A stretch of DNA of 14,415 nucleotides from Actinomycetes bacterium (GTDB taxonomy: Bacteria; Actinomycetota; Actinomycetes; S36-B12; UBA5976): the NCBI GenBank assembly GCA_021784375.1, contig JAJXSV010000034.1:1-14415 (forward strand). The letters are read 5' to 3'. Below the pieces are notes generated by a model, which did not search any database, was not told the DNA's origin, and saw nothing but the letters and a program-made list of their open reading frames with translations. Positions 1 through 7,404 of the stretch are shown here, one piece after another; position 1 is the first letter of the stretch; each line of letters begins with the position of its first letter. A program made the position numbers and the translations under genes.

Positions 1-111
1 GGTCTCCCCGGCCTTGATCTGCAGATTCACGACGTCCACTGCGCGAAAGGGCTTGCGCTTGGTGCCGAAGTCGACGACCAGGTCTTCAACGCTGAGCAGG
101 GGCTCGGTCAT
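1..111 (-). CDS. Peptide/nickel-class ABC transporter, second ATP-binding protein (N-terminal fragment)
   Basis: Only the first 37 codons are present; the gene runs off the left edge. Translation from the ATG at 111 begins [20 protein letters not shown] and continues to an AGET that leads into the first ATP-binding strand. This is the usual start of a DppF/OppF-type ATPase, with the pattern 'LLSVEDLVVDFG'. The Walker A motif lies beyond the window. The start overlaps the stop of the upstream fusion gene as ATGA (108-111), so the two are probably translationally coupled. In this importer class two different ATPases pair under two permeases, so this protein should be the partner of the ATPase domain in the fusion protein. 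The substrate is unknown. Confidence 0.8.
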   Translation of the reverse strand, partial: MTEPLLSVEDLVVDFGTKRKPFRAVDVVNLQIKAGET

Positions 112-2018
112 AGCGTGACTCCTTCGAGGATCTTGAGGCAGCGCACCTCGCGGTCGGCACTGATGGTGAGCGGAACGCGTGCTGCCTCACAGCGTGCGTC
201 GGCCTGGAAACAGCGCTCGGCGAAGCGGCAGCCCACCGGCCAGCCCACCGGGAGTGGGACGGTACCGGGGATGGTGGGCAGGTGCGTGGTTCCCGCCTCG
301 CCACCGGCGCTGTCGACATGCTCAACGTGCGGTGAGGACTCCAGCAGGCCCTTGGTGTACGGGTGCTTCGGATGCATGAAGACGTCCTCAACGCTGCCCT
401 GCTCGATGACCTGACCGGCGTACATGACGACTGCACGATCGCAGATGTCGGCCACCACACCGAGGTCGTGGGTGACAAGGATGAGCGCCATGCCATTGCG
501 CTGTTGCAGGTCACGCAGCAGGTCGAGGATTTCGGCCTGCACCGTCACGTCCAGCGCGGTGGTGGGCTCATCGGCGACGAGCAGGTCGGGGTCGCCGGTG
601 AGGGCGATGGCGATGGCGACGCGCTGGGCCATGCCTCCCGAGAGCTGGTGGGGGAAGCGCACGCCCACGGCGGCGGGGTCGGCGATGCCGACGGCGGCCA
701 GCAGTTCGTAGGCGCGCTTCCTGGCCTGCTCCTTGTTGAAGCCGTGGTGGATGCGCAGTGGCTCCACCAGTTGCGAGAGGACGCTGTAGGCGGGGTCGAG
801 CGCGACCATGGGCTCCTGCGAGATGTAGCCGATACGTGAGCCGCGCATGGGAGCCCAGACATCCGTGTTGTCCGGCGTCATGGTGACACCGTCGAAGGTG
901 ACACTGCCGCCGACCTGGGCCACGTTCGCCGGCAGCAGCCCGAGCATGGCCAAGGCGGTGAGTGTCTTGCCACAACCGGATTCGCCGACCAGGCCGATGG
1001 TCTCACCGCGGCGCAGCTTGAAGGACACGCCGTCGACCAGGGTGAGGATGTTCTTGTCAGGCAGGATGGCGCCGACCTTGAGGTTGTTCACCGTCAGCAG
1101 TGCACTGGGATCGATCTCGCGCTTGGGCTCCGGTGCCTCTTCGGCGCGTGGTGCCTTGGTGCGCGCGGTGACCAGGTTGCCGAGGCCGGCCAGCGGTGTC
1201 GACTCCTGGATGGCGTCGGCGATGAAGTTGGCGGAGAGCACGGTGAAGATGAGCACCGCGCCGGTCGGGACCATCAGCCAGGGCTGGTTCTCGAGTTGGC
1301 TCTGGGCCAAGGTGATGAGGCCACCCCAGGTGGGGATCGGCGGTGCGGGTGCGATACCGAGGAAGGCGAGGCCGGATTCCATGAGCAGCGTGGCGCCGAA
1401 GGCGCTGGAGATCTGGATGAAGAGCGGCGAGAGCACGTTGGGCATGATGTGACGGAAGATGATCGTCATGCGGCCGATGCCACTGACGAACGCCGCGTCC
1501 ACGTAGAGCTCTCCGCGAGCCGCTAGCGCCGCGGCACGAACCTGACGCATGAAGCCGGCGGAGAACATGATGCCCAGTGCCACCATGGCAAGCGACAGGT
1601 TGTTGCCCGAAAGAGCACCCACGGCGATGAGGATGATCATGCCCGGCAGTGCGAACAGGATGTCCGCGACGCGGGCAATGGCCTGATCCACCCGGCCACC
1701 GTAGAAGCCCGCGACGAGACCGGCGGGCAGCCCGATGAGAGTCGCCAATCCCACCACGATGAAACCGTGGAAGAACACATCCTTGCCGGCCCACATGATG
1801 AGGGAAAGCACATCATGACCGATGAGGTCGGTGCCCAACCAGTGCTTGGAGGAGGGGCCCTGAAGCATGTCCAAGGGGTTGATGGCCGTGAACGAGTAGG
1901 GGGCCAACCGTGATGCACCGAAGCTGCCGATCAGGACGATGAGGATCCAGACCGCTCCGATGATGGCGGAAGGCTTCCTCACCACGGCGCGAAGCGGGGA
2001 ATTCTGCGAGAGTGCCAT
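108..2018 (-). CDS. Fused permease/ATP-binding protein of a peptide/nickel-class ABC importer (DppC-DppD fusion)
   Basis: A 636-residue fusion of two importer subunits that are usually separate. Residues about 1-280 are a DppC-type membrane domain: an N-terminal membrane segment near 20-35, several further segments, and the cytoplasmic EAA loop around 158-194 that contacts the ATPase. A charged, proline-rich linker (about 285-303) leads to the ATPase. There I see Walker A GESGCGKT (345-352), the Q-loop QEP (401-403), signature LSGGM (459-463), Walker B LLVADEP (479-485) and the H-loop histidine 517. The C-terminal oligopeptide-transporter extension has Cys597, Cys603, Cys610 and Cys627 in the usual CRFAERC setting. 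The start ATG overlaps the permease stop by one base (TGATG). Such fusions are known in Actinomycetota, and all motifs are intact, so this is not a sequencing artefact. Family assignment is secure; the substrate is not. Confidence 0.93.
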   Translation of the reverse strand: MALSQNSPLRAVVRKPSAIIGAVWILIVLIGSFGASRLAPYSFTAINPLDMLQGPSSKHWLGTDLIGHDVLSLIMWAGKDVFFHGFIVVGLATLIGLPAGLVAGFYGGRVDQAIARVADILFALPGMIILIAVGALSGNNLSLAMVALGIMFSAGFMRQVRAAALAARGELYVDAAFVSGIGRMTIIFRHIMPNVLSPLFIQISSAFGATLLMESGLAFLGIAPAPPIPTWGGLITLAQSQLENQPWLMVPTGAVLIFTVLSANFIADAIQESTPLAGLGNLVTARTKAPRAEEAPEPKREIDPSALLTVNNLKVGAILPDKNILTLVDGVSFKLRRGETIGLVGESGCGKTLTALAMLGLLPANVAQVGGSVTFDGVTMTPDNTDVWAPMRGSRIGYISQEPMVALDPAYSVLSQLVEPLRIHHGFNKEQARKRAYELLAAVGIADPAAVGVRFPHQLSGGMAQRVAIAIALTGDPDLLVADEPTTALDVTVQAEILDLLRDLQQRNGMALILVTHDLGVVADICDRAVVMYAGQVIEQGSVEDVFMHPKHPYTKGLLESSPHVEHVDSAGGEAGTTHLPTIPGTVPLPVGWPVGCRFAERCFQADARCEAARVPLTISADREVRCLKILEGVTL

Positions 2019-2959
2019 CAGCTGGTCCTCACCTTCGGGTTGAGCCAGGCATACAGGATGTCAATGGCGAGGTTGACGATGACCACCATGATGGCCGCGA
2101 AGATCACGACGCCCTGCACGATCGGGACGTCCTTGTTCTGGATGGCGGTTTGCACCAGGTTGCCCAGACCCTGCAGTGCGAAAACCTGCTCCACGATGAT
2201 GGAGCCGCCGAGCAAGCCGATGAACTGGAAGCCGAGCACCGTGAGCACGGGGGCGGCCGCATTGCGCAGGGCGTGCTTGAAGAGCACCGAGTTGCGCTTG
2301 ACACCCGCCGCCATGAGCGTGCGCACGTAGTCGCGGCTCAGCGTGGTGAGCAGCGCGGCGCGTGCCTGGCGGGCGACGGTGGCGGAGCCGGCCAGCGAGA
2401 CGGCGGCGACAGGGAGGATCCAGGACTTCACCCAGCCCCAGGGGGAGTCGGAGAACTGCACCCAGTTCACGGCCGGCAGCCACCTCAGCTTGAGGGAGAA
2501 GATCAGGATGAGGAGCACGGCGAACCAGAAGTTGGGGATGGCATTGGAGATGCCGGCGAAGACCCGCACCAGGCGATCGACGAAGCCGCCGCGGATCACG
2601 GCGATGGTGCCGAGTGTGATGCCGATGAGGAAGGCGAAGACGGTGGCCAGCACTGCAATGGTGGTGGTGATGGGCAGCGCGGGGGCGATGGCCTGCCACG
2701 TGGTCTGACGGGTGATGATCGAACTGCCGAAGTCACCATGCAGGATCTGGCCCAGCCAGCTGAAGTACTGGACGAGGAGCGGCCGGTCGAGACCCATCAG
2801 ATGACGCAGCCGCGCGATGTCGGCTGCGGTTGCCGACTGACCGAGGATGGTCTGTGCGGTGTCACCGGGGATGAAGCTCACCAAGAAGAAACTGAGGGTG
2901 GCGACCACCCACATGAGCGGGACCGCGAAGGCGAGTCGCCGCAGGATGACTTTGAGCAC
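2018..2959 (-). CDS. Peptide/nickel-class ABC transporter permease (DppB type)
   Basis: A 313-residue integral membrane protein, normal length for the DppB/OppB/NikB family. The N-terminus (LKVILRRLAFAVPLMWVVAT) is the typical first membrane segment. It is followed by the extracytoplasmic 'FIPGD' motif near residue 30, the 'LDRPLLVQYFSWLGQILHGD' segment, and the EAA-type loop RDYVRTLMAAGVKRNSVLFK that docks on the ATPase. 'GLLGGSIIVEQVF' and 'GLGNLV' near the C-terminus are also family hallmarks. The start is GTG at 2959, preceded by a GGAG about six bases upstream. It should form the membrane channel together with the permease half of the fusion protein. It is the first membrane gene after the binding-protein gene and is separated from it by 102 bases holding a strong hairpin, which may lower its expression relative to the binding protein. 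Confidence 0.93.
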   Translation of the reverse strand: MLKVILRRLAFAVPLMWVVATLSFFLVSFIPGDTAQTILGQSATAADIARLRHLMGLDRPLLVQYFSWLGQILHGDFGSSIITRQTTWQAIAPALPITTTIAVLATVFAFLIGITLGTIAVIRGGFVDRLVRVFAGISNAIPNFWFAVLLILIFSLKLRWLPAVNWVQFSDSPWGWVKSWILPVAAVSLAGSATVARQARAALLTTLSRDYVRTLMAAGVKRNSVLFKHALRNAAAPVLTVLGFQFIGLLGGSIIVEQVFALQGLGNLVQTAIQNKDVPIVQGVVIFAAIMVVIVNLAIDILYAWLNPKVRTS

Positions 2960-2990
2960 TGCAAGCTCCGATGGTTGAGGCGTGGGACGA

Positions 2991-3030
2991 CGATGGGGGC
3001 ATCACAAGGGAGAGAGCGATGCCCCCATCG
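2991..3030 (-). terminator. Strong hairpin between the binding-protein gene and the permease genes (attenuator or mRNA 3' stabiliser)
   Basis: A perfect 13-bp inverted repeat: CGATGGGGGCATC (2991-3003) and GATGCCCCCATCG (3018-3030), with a 14-base loop. It starts 32 bases past the stop codon of the binding-protein gene and ends 31 bases before the permease start. No run of T follows the stem on the minus strand, so complete factor-independent termination is unlikely. A hairpin here is a common way to protect the binding-protein message or partly stop transcription, giving more binding protein than membrane subunits. That role is inference; the repeat is seen directly. Confidence 0.75.
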
Positions 3031-3061
3031 ACCATTCAGTTGTGGATGGTGCGTTTGCCGA

Positions 3062-4618
3062 CTACTTCGGGAGGTAGCCCTGGATGCTCGGCATCACATT
3101 GCCCACGGTGAAGACCAGACCCTTGATGACCTTCGGGTTGTAGGCGTAGTAGTAGGTCGGACGCTCCAGCGGGACCTCAAGGGCGTTCTCCAGAGCGTAC
3201 TTTCCAACAGCCTGTCCGTCGGCCTTGAGCGCCTTGGGCTTGCTGGCGGCCAGGTAGGTGTCGAGAAGCGACATGATCTTGGGATCGCTTTCGCCAAGGC
3301 CATTGAGACGCACCTTGCCGGGACCGAAGAGATCGTTCACCACGCTGGGCACCGAGGCGGCACCGTAGGGGAAGAAGTAGCCGTTGTACTTCGGCAGCGC
3401 GATGGCCGAGAAGTAGGACGCCATCGACTCGTTGGTGATGTTGAGCGTCACGCCCACAGCCTTGAGATCGTTCTGCACGATCTGGGCGATGGCAGCGAAG
3501 GTGGGATCGGCGAGGCCGGCCACGTTGATCGAGAGGCCGTTGGCGTATCCGGCGGCTGCCAGCAGTTGCTTGGCCTTGGTGGGGTTGTACTTGTAGTAGT
3601 TGTCCCATGACGGATTGAAGGCGTCGACACCCTTGGGGAAGGACTGGCTGGTGGGGTCGCCGAAGGCACCGAACTGGTCACGGTTGATCGCGTAGTTCAG
3701 GGCCTGGCGGACGCGCACGTCACCGAGTGCCTTGTTGTTGTCGCCGTTGCGGTCGGTGAGCGCCAGGCGCATCACATCGACGTCCCAGGTCTTCACCGCG
3801 AAGCCGGCATTGCTGACAGCGGGCATGTCGAAGTTGCCCACCTGGGCCATGTCGACATCACCGGAGCGGAGCGCGTTGGCACGGGCGGTGGCGTTGGTGT
3901 AGATGCCGTAGTCGACCTCATCCCAGGGGTAGGCCTTCTTCAGCGCCGCGCCCTTGAGCCAGTAGTTGGGGTTGCGCACGAACGTGTAGCGCGAGCCCTT
4001 GGTGGACTTGGACCAGTCCAGCATGTAGGGACCGGTGCCGTCCGTGGCGGTGAGAAGTGCCGTCAGGTTGCCGGTCTTGTCAGCGGTGGCGATGGCCTTG
4101 GGGGAGACCATGTAGCCCATGTTGAGCGACAGCCACAGGAGGAGCTGGTTGTCCGGGCTCTTGAGGTTGATCTGCACGCTGTAGGGGCCGAGCACCTTGA
4201 CGCTGTCGACGTTGTTCAGGGAACCCGAACGCGGGCCCGGGTAGTGGTTGACCACGACGCGGTCGAGATTGGCCTTGACGACGTTGGCATTGAAGGCGGT
4301 TCCGTCGGTGAACTTGACGCCCTTGCGGAGCGTGAGGACCAGTGCCTTGTTGCCCTTCCACACCCACTTGGTGGCGAGGTCCGGGTCATATCCCGAGTAG
4401 TTGGGACGGACCTTGATGAGCGAGTCATAGGCGGTGGCCATGATCGGGCGGTAGTGACCGTCGGACATGGCGTAGGGATCGAAGGGCATCGTCACATCGA
4501 CGGCCGATCCGATCCTCAGGACCTTGGGTGCGGCGGCATTGGCCGCCGGGGCGACTGCGATCATCGTGGCGGCGACGGCCGTCACGGTGAACGCAGCAGC
4601 GATTCGCTTACGAAGCAC
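3062..4618 (-). CDS. Family 5 extracellular solute-binding protein of the peptide/nickel-class ABC importer
   Basis: A 518-residue secreted binding protein, normal for the family 5 (DppA/OppA/NikA) group. I chose the GTG at 4618 because GGAGG lies five bases upstream (4624-4628) and because translation from it gives a clean signal peptide: basic MLRKR, a hydrophobic stretch, then a cleavage site after 'PAANA'. The open frame continues upstream to 4846 but that part has no ribosome site. Family features in the mature part include 'LTLRKGVKFTDGTAFNANVV' (near 110-135), 'TGPYMLDW', 'RNPNYW' and 'VRQALNYAINRDQ'. The protein contains no cysteine in its N-terminal region, so there is no lipobox, which is unusual for a binding protein in a single-membrane bacterium. 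Family 5 proteins bind peptides, nickel complexes or oligosaccharides. Next to uronate genes a uronic-acid-containing sugar is the simplest guess; nickel is an alternative. Confidence 0.9.
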   Translation of the reverse strand: MLRKRIAAAFTVTAVAATMIAVAPAANAAAPKVLRIGSAVDVTMPFDPYAMSDGHYRPIMATAYDSLIKVRPNYSGYDPDLATKWVWKGNKALVLTLRKGVKFTDGTAFNANVVKANLDRVVVNHYPGPRSGSLNNVDSVKVLGPYSVQINLKSPDNQLLLWLSLNMGYMVSPKAIATADKTGNLTALLTATDGTGPYMLDWSKSTKGSRYTFVRNPNYWLKGAALKKAYPWDEVDYGIYTNATARANALRSGDVDMAQVGNFDMPAVSNAGFAVKTWDVDVMRLALTDRNGDNNKALGDVRVRQALNYAINRDQFGAFGDPTSQSFPKGVDAFNPSWDNYYKYNPTKAKQLLAAAGYANGLSINVAGLADPTFAAIAQIVQNDLKAVGVTLNITNESMASYFSAIALPKYNGYFFPYGAASVPSVVNDLFGPGKVRLNGLGESDPKIMSLLDTYLAASKPKALKADGQAVGKYALENALEVPLERPTYYYAYNPKVIKGLVFTVGNVMPSIQGYLPK

Positions 4619-4760
4619 TGGTTCCTCCAAATAGTTTGTGCGGCCTGCTCCTGCACGCCTCACGCGTCTTGGAGCAAGTGTGGAAAGCGCGAATCGCTGC
4701 ATCAATCCGTTGTCATGAGTTGCCGAGCCAGCGTATGCCGCAAGTGCCGCTTGAGACGCA

Positions 4761-4801
4761 ATCGTTATCAATCCGATGTCCATACGACGGTTGATCGTTA
4801 T
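4761..4801. repeat. Paired direct repeat ATCGTTAT upstream of the importer operon
   Basis: ATCGTTAT occurs at 4761-4768 and 4794-4801, 33 bp apart start to start, about three helical turns. This puts both copies on roughly the same face of the DNA. They lie 143-183 bases upstream of the binding-protein start. On the transcribed strand the copies read ATAACGAT, with TTG/CAA trinucleotides nearby, somewhat like a degenerate LacI-family operator centred on CG. A chance pair of 8-mers cannot be excluded. Confidence 0.35.
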
Positions 4802-4904
4802 GCAAGCACCCTCCAGGCGCACGAATTCCCCATGGGTGCCAAGCACTTTCCCCGGGCCCTTGGTCCCACACGTGCTGCGGACGTGTCACGAATGCGTACG
4901 ACAA

Positions 4905-4932
4905 GGGGCTGGTGGATGCATCCACCAGCCCC
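4905..4932 (-). terminator. Palindromic terminator of the uxaC-uxuB-kinase operon
   Basis: A perfect 28-bp palindrome: GGGGCTGGTGGATG (4905-4918) directly followed by its reverse complement (4919-4932). As RNA it would form a GC-rich stem of about 11-12 bp with a short ATGCAT-type loop. It lies 16 bases past the kinase stop codon. On the minus strand the stem is followed by TTGTCG, so the T-tract is poor. It probably ends the catabolic operon before the importer promoter region. Confidence 0.75.
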
Positions 4933-4948
4933 CGTCATGCGAGTGCCG

Positions 4949-6028
4949 TCAGCGCTTGACGCGTGCGTTGCCCTTCCAGATCGACCACACCTGCTCCTCG
5001 TCGGCAGGTGCGCCGTAGTCGGTGATCGAAGTGGCAGCGAGAGCGCCCGTGGCCCAACCGAACTGCATGCAGCGCTCGGCCTCCCAGCCCTTGAGGATGC
5101 CGTACAGCATGCCGCCAACGGAGCCGTCGCCACCTCCGATGCGGTCAAGCACACCGATCTCACGCAGGGCAGCAACATGGATCTGCCCGTCGCCGAACAC
5201 GATCATGCCCCACTTGTGGAGATTGGCGCTCACGACTTCACGGAGCGTGGTGGCGATGAACTGGGCCCTGGGATAGGCCGCACGGATGCGACCGATCATC
5301 TCGGTGAAGCCCGCGATGTCGTCGTCGATACCCTTGCCACCGGCCTCGGGTCCTTCTATGCCGAGGCAGAGTTGGAAGTCCTCCTCATTGCCGATGAGGA
5401 TGTCGCACTCGCTGGCAATCTCATGGAAGGCGGCGGAGAGTTCTGCCTCCCGTCCCTTCCAGAAGGTGGCGCGGTAGTTGAGGTCGAACGAAATCGCGGT
5501 TCCGTGCTGCTTGGCGGCCCGCACCAGAGCCAGACAGAAGGCACTGGTCTCTGGTGACAGCGCGGCGATGAGGCCGGAAACATGCAGGATCTGCACGCCC
5601 TCCTCACCGAACAGGCGATCGAGGTCGAAGTCCTTCACGCTCAGGGTGCGTCCGACCTCACCGGCGCGGTCGTTCCAGACGCGCGGTCCCCGACTGCCGT
5701 ATCCGGAATCCGCGATGTTGAACTGGTGGCGGTACCCCCAGGGGCCGCCCTGCGGAACCTCGGGTCCCTCATAGCTCATGTTCCGCGAGCGCAGGTTGGC
5801 CTTGATCATGGCCGCGATGGGGCTGCCCTCGACGAAGTTGGTGAGCACCTTGACCGGTAGCCCCAGATAGGAGGCAATGCTGGCAACGTTGGTTTCCGCG
5901 GAGGACACCTGCATCAGGAAGCGGTCACTGGTGTGCACGCCCTGGCCGCCTTCAGGCGTGATGCGGATGCCCATGCTCGTCGGCACAACCAGTGCCCAGC
6001 GGGCGTTCTTGCGCAATTCCATGTTCAT
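4949..6028 (-). CDS. PfkB-family sugar/sugar-acid kinase, KdgK-like (2-keto-3-deoxygluconate kinase or gluconate kinase)
   Basis: A 359-residue ribokinase-fold (PfkB) kinase. Visible motifs are FDLNYRATFW (181-190), like the DLNYR..LW of 2-keto-3-deoxygluconate kinases, GNEEDF (213-218), and DRIGGGDGSVGG (295-306). Asp301 in the last motif is the expected catalytic base; GGGD replaces the commoner GAGD and is seen in KdgK-type sequences. The ATG at 6028 has GGAAAGG about four bases upstream. The gene follows uxuB by 23 bases and ends the uxaC-uxuB-kinase operon. By family it would phosphorylate 2-keto-3-deoxygluconate, but no mannonate dehydratase or KDPG aldolase is in the window. Given the LarA homologue and 6-phosphogluconate dehydrogenase nearby, D-gluconate (or D-mannonate) is a serious alternative substrate. 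Family assignment is firm; substrate is open. Confidence 0.85.
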   Translation of the reverse strand: MNMELRKNARWALVVPTSMGIRITPEGGQGVHTSDRFLMQVSSAETNVASIASYLGLPVKVLTNFVEGSPIAAMIKANLRSRNMSYEGPEVPQGGPWGYRHQFNIADSGYGSRGPRVWNDRAGEVGRTLSVKDFDLDRLFGEEGVQILHVSGLIAALSPETSAFCLALVRAAKQHGTAISFDLNYRATFWKGREAELSAAFHEIASECDILIGNEEDFQLCLGIEGPEAGGKGIDDDIAGFTEMIGRIRAAYPRAQFIATTLREVVSANLHKWGMIVFGDGQIHVAALREIGVLDRIGGGDGSVGGMLYGILKGWEAERCMQFGWATGALAATSITDYGAPADEEQVWSIWKGNARVKR

Positions 6029-6051
6029 CGAGCCTTTCCGGTCAGCGCTGG

Positions 6052-7404
6052 CTACTTGGTGAATTCGTCGAGCACGGTGTCGATTGCGGCAAGCAGATCA
6101 CCGTCATTGAGCAGATTGGGGGCGACGATGGCCAGCATGCCGCGCAGCGTGTCGTGCACATCCGGCGCCACCGCCGCCAGCAACTGCTCCTTGGCCACGT
6201 CGTTGACGTCACCGCGCTGCAGATACAACGCATAAGCAGCCAGGCCGCGCAGCACCGCGATCGGCATTTCCCCCCGCTCGCGCAGAACGCTGAGCGCGGG
6301 CACCCAACGCACCGGGATCTTGAGTGAGCCGTCGGTGCCGATCTGCGCGAGCAGATGGCGGATGCGCGGGTTGTCGAAGCGTTCGGTCAAGGCCTGTGTG
6401 TACGCAGAGAGTCGTGCCCTGTCGCCTTCGAGCACGGTGAGGGCGGAGTCCCACCAGGACTGCGCGGTGGCGCGACAGAAAGCATCGGTCATTGCATCGG
6501 CGACGGTCTCGCAGCCGCGCATCATGCCCACGTACGCAAGCAGCGAATGGCTGCCGTTGAGCAACCACAGTTTGCGGCGCTCATTGGAGTCGATGTCGTT
6601 GGTGAAGGTGGCGCCGGCACTTGCCAAGTCTGGGCGCCCTGCTGGGAATTCACCGTCGATGACCCATTCGCCGAAGGGTTCGGTGATGATGGGCGCAGCG
6701 TCATGCATACCGATGCCCTGCTCGACCCGGGCCAGGTCCTCGTCGGTGGGACGGGGCGTGATGCGATCCACCATGGTGGTGACGAAGGAGACGTTCTCAC
6801 GGATCCAGGTGGCCAGGCTGGGATCCAGCAGCTCGGCCGCCGCCATGGTCACCTGACGCATGATGGTGCCGTTCTCCAGCAGGTTGTCGCACGACATCAG
6901 GGCCACCTTGCCGGCGTCGGCAGCGCGGCGGGCCTGGAGCCCCAGCACCAGGCGGGCCGGCGTGGAGAGCACATCGATAGCACCGCTCCTGAGTTTGGCC
7001 AGGTCGGCGACGAACGTGGGGTCGTCGGCCAGCAGGCCCCCCTTGCGATCGGAGAGGTAGCCGGCTTCGGTCACAGTGGTGGAGATGATGGCCACGCTGG
7101 GGGAGGCGCAGAAGTCGACCCAGGCCTGGTACTCCTCGGCATCGTGTGCGACCGCGATCGACTCGATCAGTTCGTACCTGTCACCGGCCGCTGCCGTGAA
7201 GGCGATGGTGTAGACGTTGTCCTGCGAATTCAGGGCCGCGGCCGTACCGGCCGTGCGGCCCTCGAAGGCCGCGTAGCCCCACTCGGCAGCATCCGCGGCA
7301 TGCTGCGTGTACCAGGCCTGGTGGGCGCGGTAGAAGTTGCCGAGGCCGAAGTGCACCATGCGAACGGGCGGCGCGGAGCGGGTGCGGGTCAGGAAGTTGC
7401 TCAC
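6052..7404 (-). CDS. uxuB: D-mannonate/fructuronate oxidoreductase (UxuB type, mannitol dehydrogenase family)
   Basis: A 450-residue polyol dehydrogenase of the long-chain mannitol dehydrogenase family, normal length. The N-terminal nucleotide-binding motif is FGLGNFYRAHQ (19-29). Further family motifs are SCDNLLENG (171-179), TMVDRITPRP (210-219) and EPFGEWVID (242-250). The catalytic set Lys278, Asn283 and His286 has the same spacing as Lys295/Asn300/His303 of the Pseudomonas mannitol dehydrogenase. In uronate catabolism it reduces D-fructuronate to D-mannonate with NAD(P)H in the cytoplasm. The start is GTG at 7404, overlapping the uxaC stop as GTGA, so translation is probably coupled. An altronate dehydrogenase (UxaB) role is possible from family alone. 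Fructuronate is preferred because mannonate is the C2 epimer of gluconate, which fits the neighbouring genes. Confidence 0.87.
   Translation of the reverse strand: MSNFLTRTRSAPPVRMVHFGLGNFYRAHQAWYTQHAADAAEWGYAAFEGRTAGTAAALNSQDNVYTIAFTAAAGDRYELIESIAVAHDAEEYQAWVDFCASPSVAIISTTVTEAGYLSDRKGGLLADDPTFVADLAKLRSGAIDVLSTPARLVLGLQARRAADAGKVALMSCDNLLENGTIMRQVTMAAAELLDPSLATWIRENVSFVTTMVDRITPRPTDEDLARVEQGIGMHDAAPIITEPFGEWVIDGEFPAGRPDLASAGATFTNDIDSNERRKLWLLNGSHSLLAYVGMMRGCETVADAMTDAFCRATAQSWWDSALTVLEGDRARLSAYTQALTERFDNPRIRHLLAQIGTDGSLKIPVRWVPALSVLRERGEMPIAVLRGLAAYALYLQRGDVNDVAKEQLLAAVAPDVHDTLRGMLAIVAPNLLNDGDLLAAIDTVLDEFTK

Larger units (their letters stand above)
4619..4948. promoter_or_regulatory. 330-bp intergenic region: importer promoter region and terminator of the kinase operon
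   Basis: No gene was found here. It must hold the promoter of the importer operon, read on the minus strand, though I could not pick convincing -35 and -10 boxes. Visible elements are the ribosome site GGAGG (4624-4628), GTTGTCA (4709-4715) followed by GTTGCC (4719-4724), two direct copies of ATCGTTAT (4761-4768 and 4794-4801), a small inverted repeat ACACGT/ACGTGT (4868-4873 and 4881-4886, 7-base loop), and the terminator palindrome at 4905-4932. The GTTGCC element resembles the half-site seen near lacI and larA, but it stands in direct rather than inverted orientation, so a regulatory link is weak. Confidence 0.5.

Noticed and set aside
2012..3610. Long open frame on the plus strand (532 codons) across the permease and binding-protein genes
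   Set aside because: It is antisense to two genes with clear family motifs, has low-complexity His/Asp/Gly-rich composition typical of a GC-rich shadow frame, and matches no known domain.
4709..4724. GTTGTCA and GTTGCC as a third operator for the LacI regulator
   Set aside because: The two elements are direct, not inverted, and the 7-4-7 layout of the other two sites is missing.
4619..4846. N-terminal extension of the binding protein to an upstream start
   Set aside because: The GTG at 4618 has a perfect GGAGG and starts a proper signal peptide; the extension would bury the signal peptide 76 residues inside the protein.
4868..4886. ACACGT/ACGTGT inverted repeat as a second terminator or operator
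   Set aside because: Only six base pairs with a seven-base loop; too short to support a function beside the stronger 28-bp palindrome.
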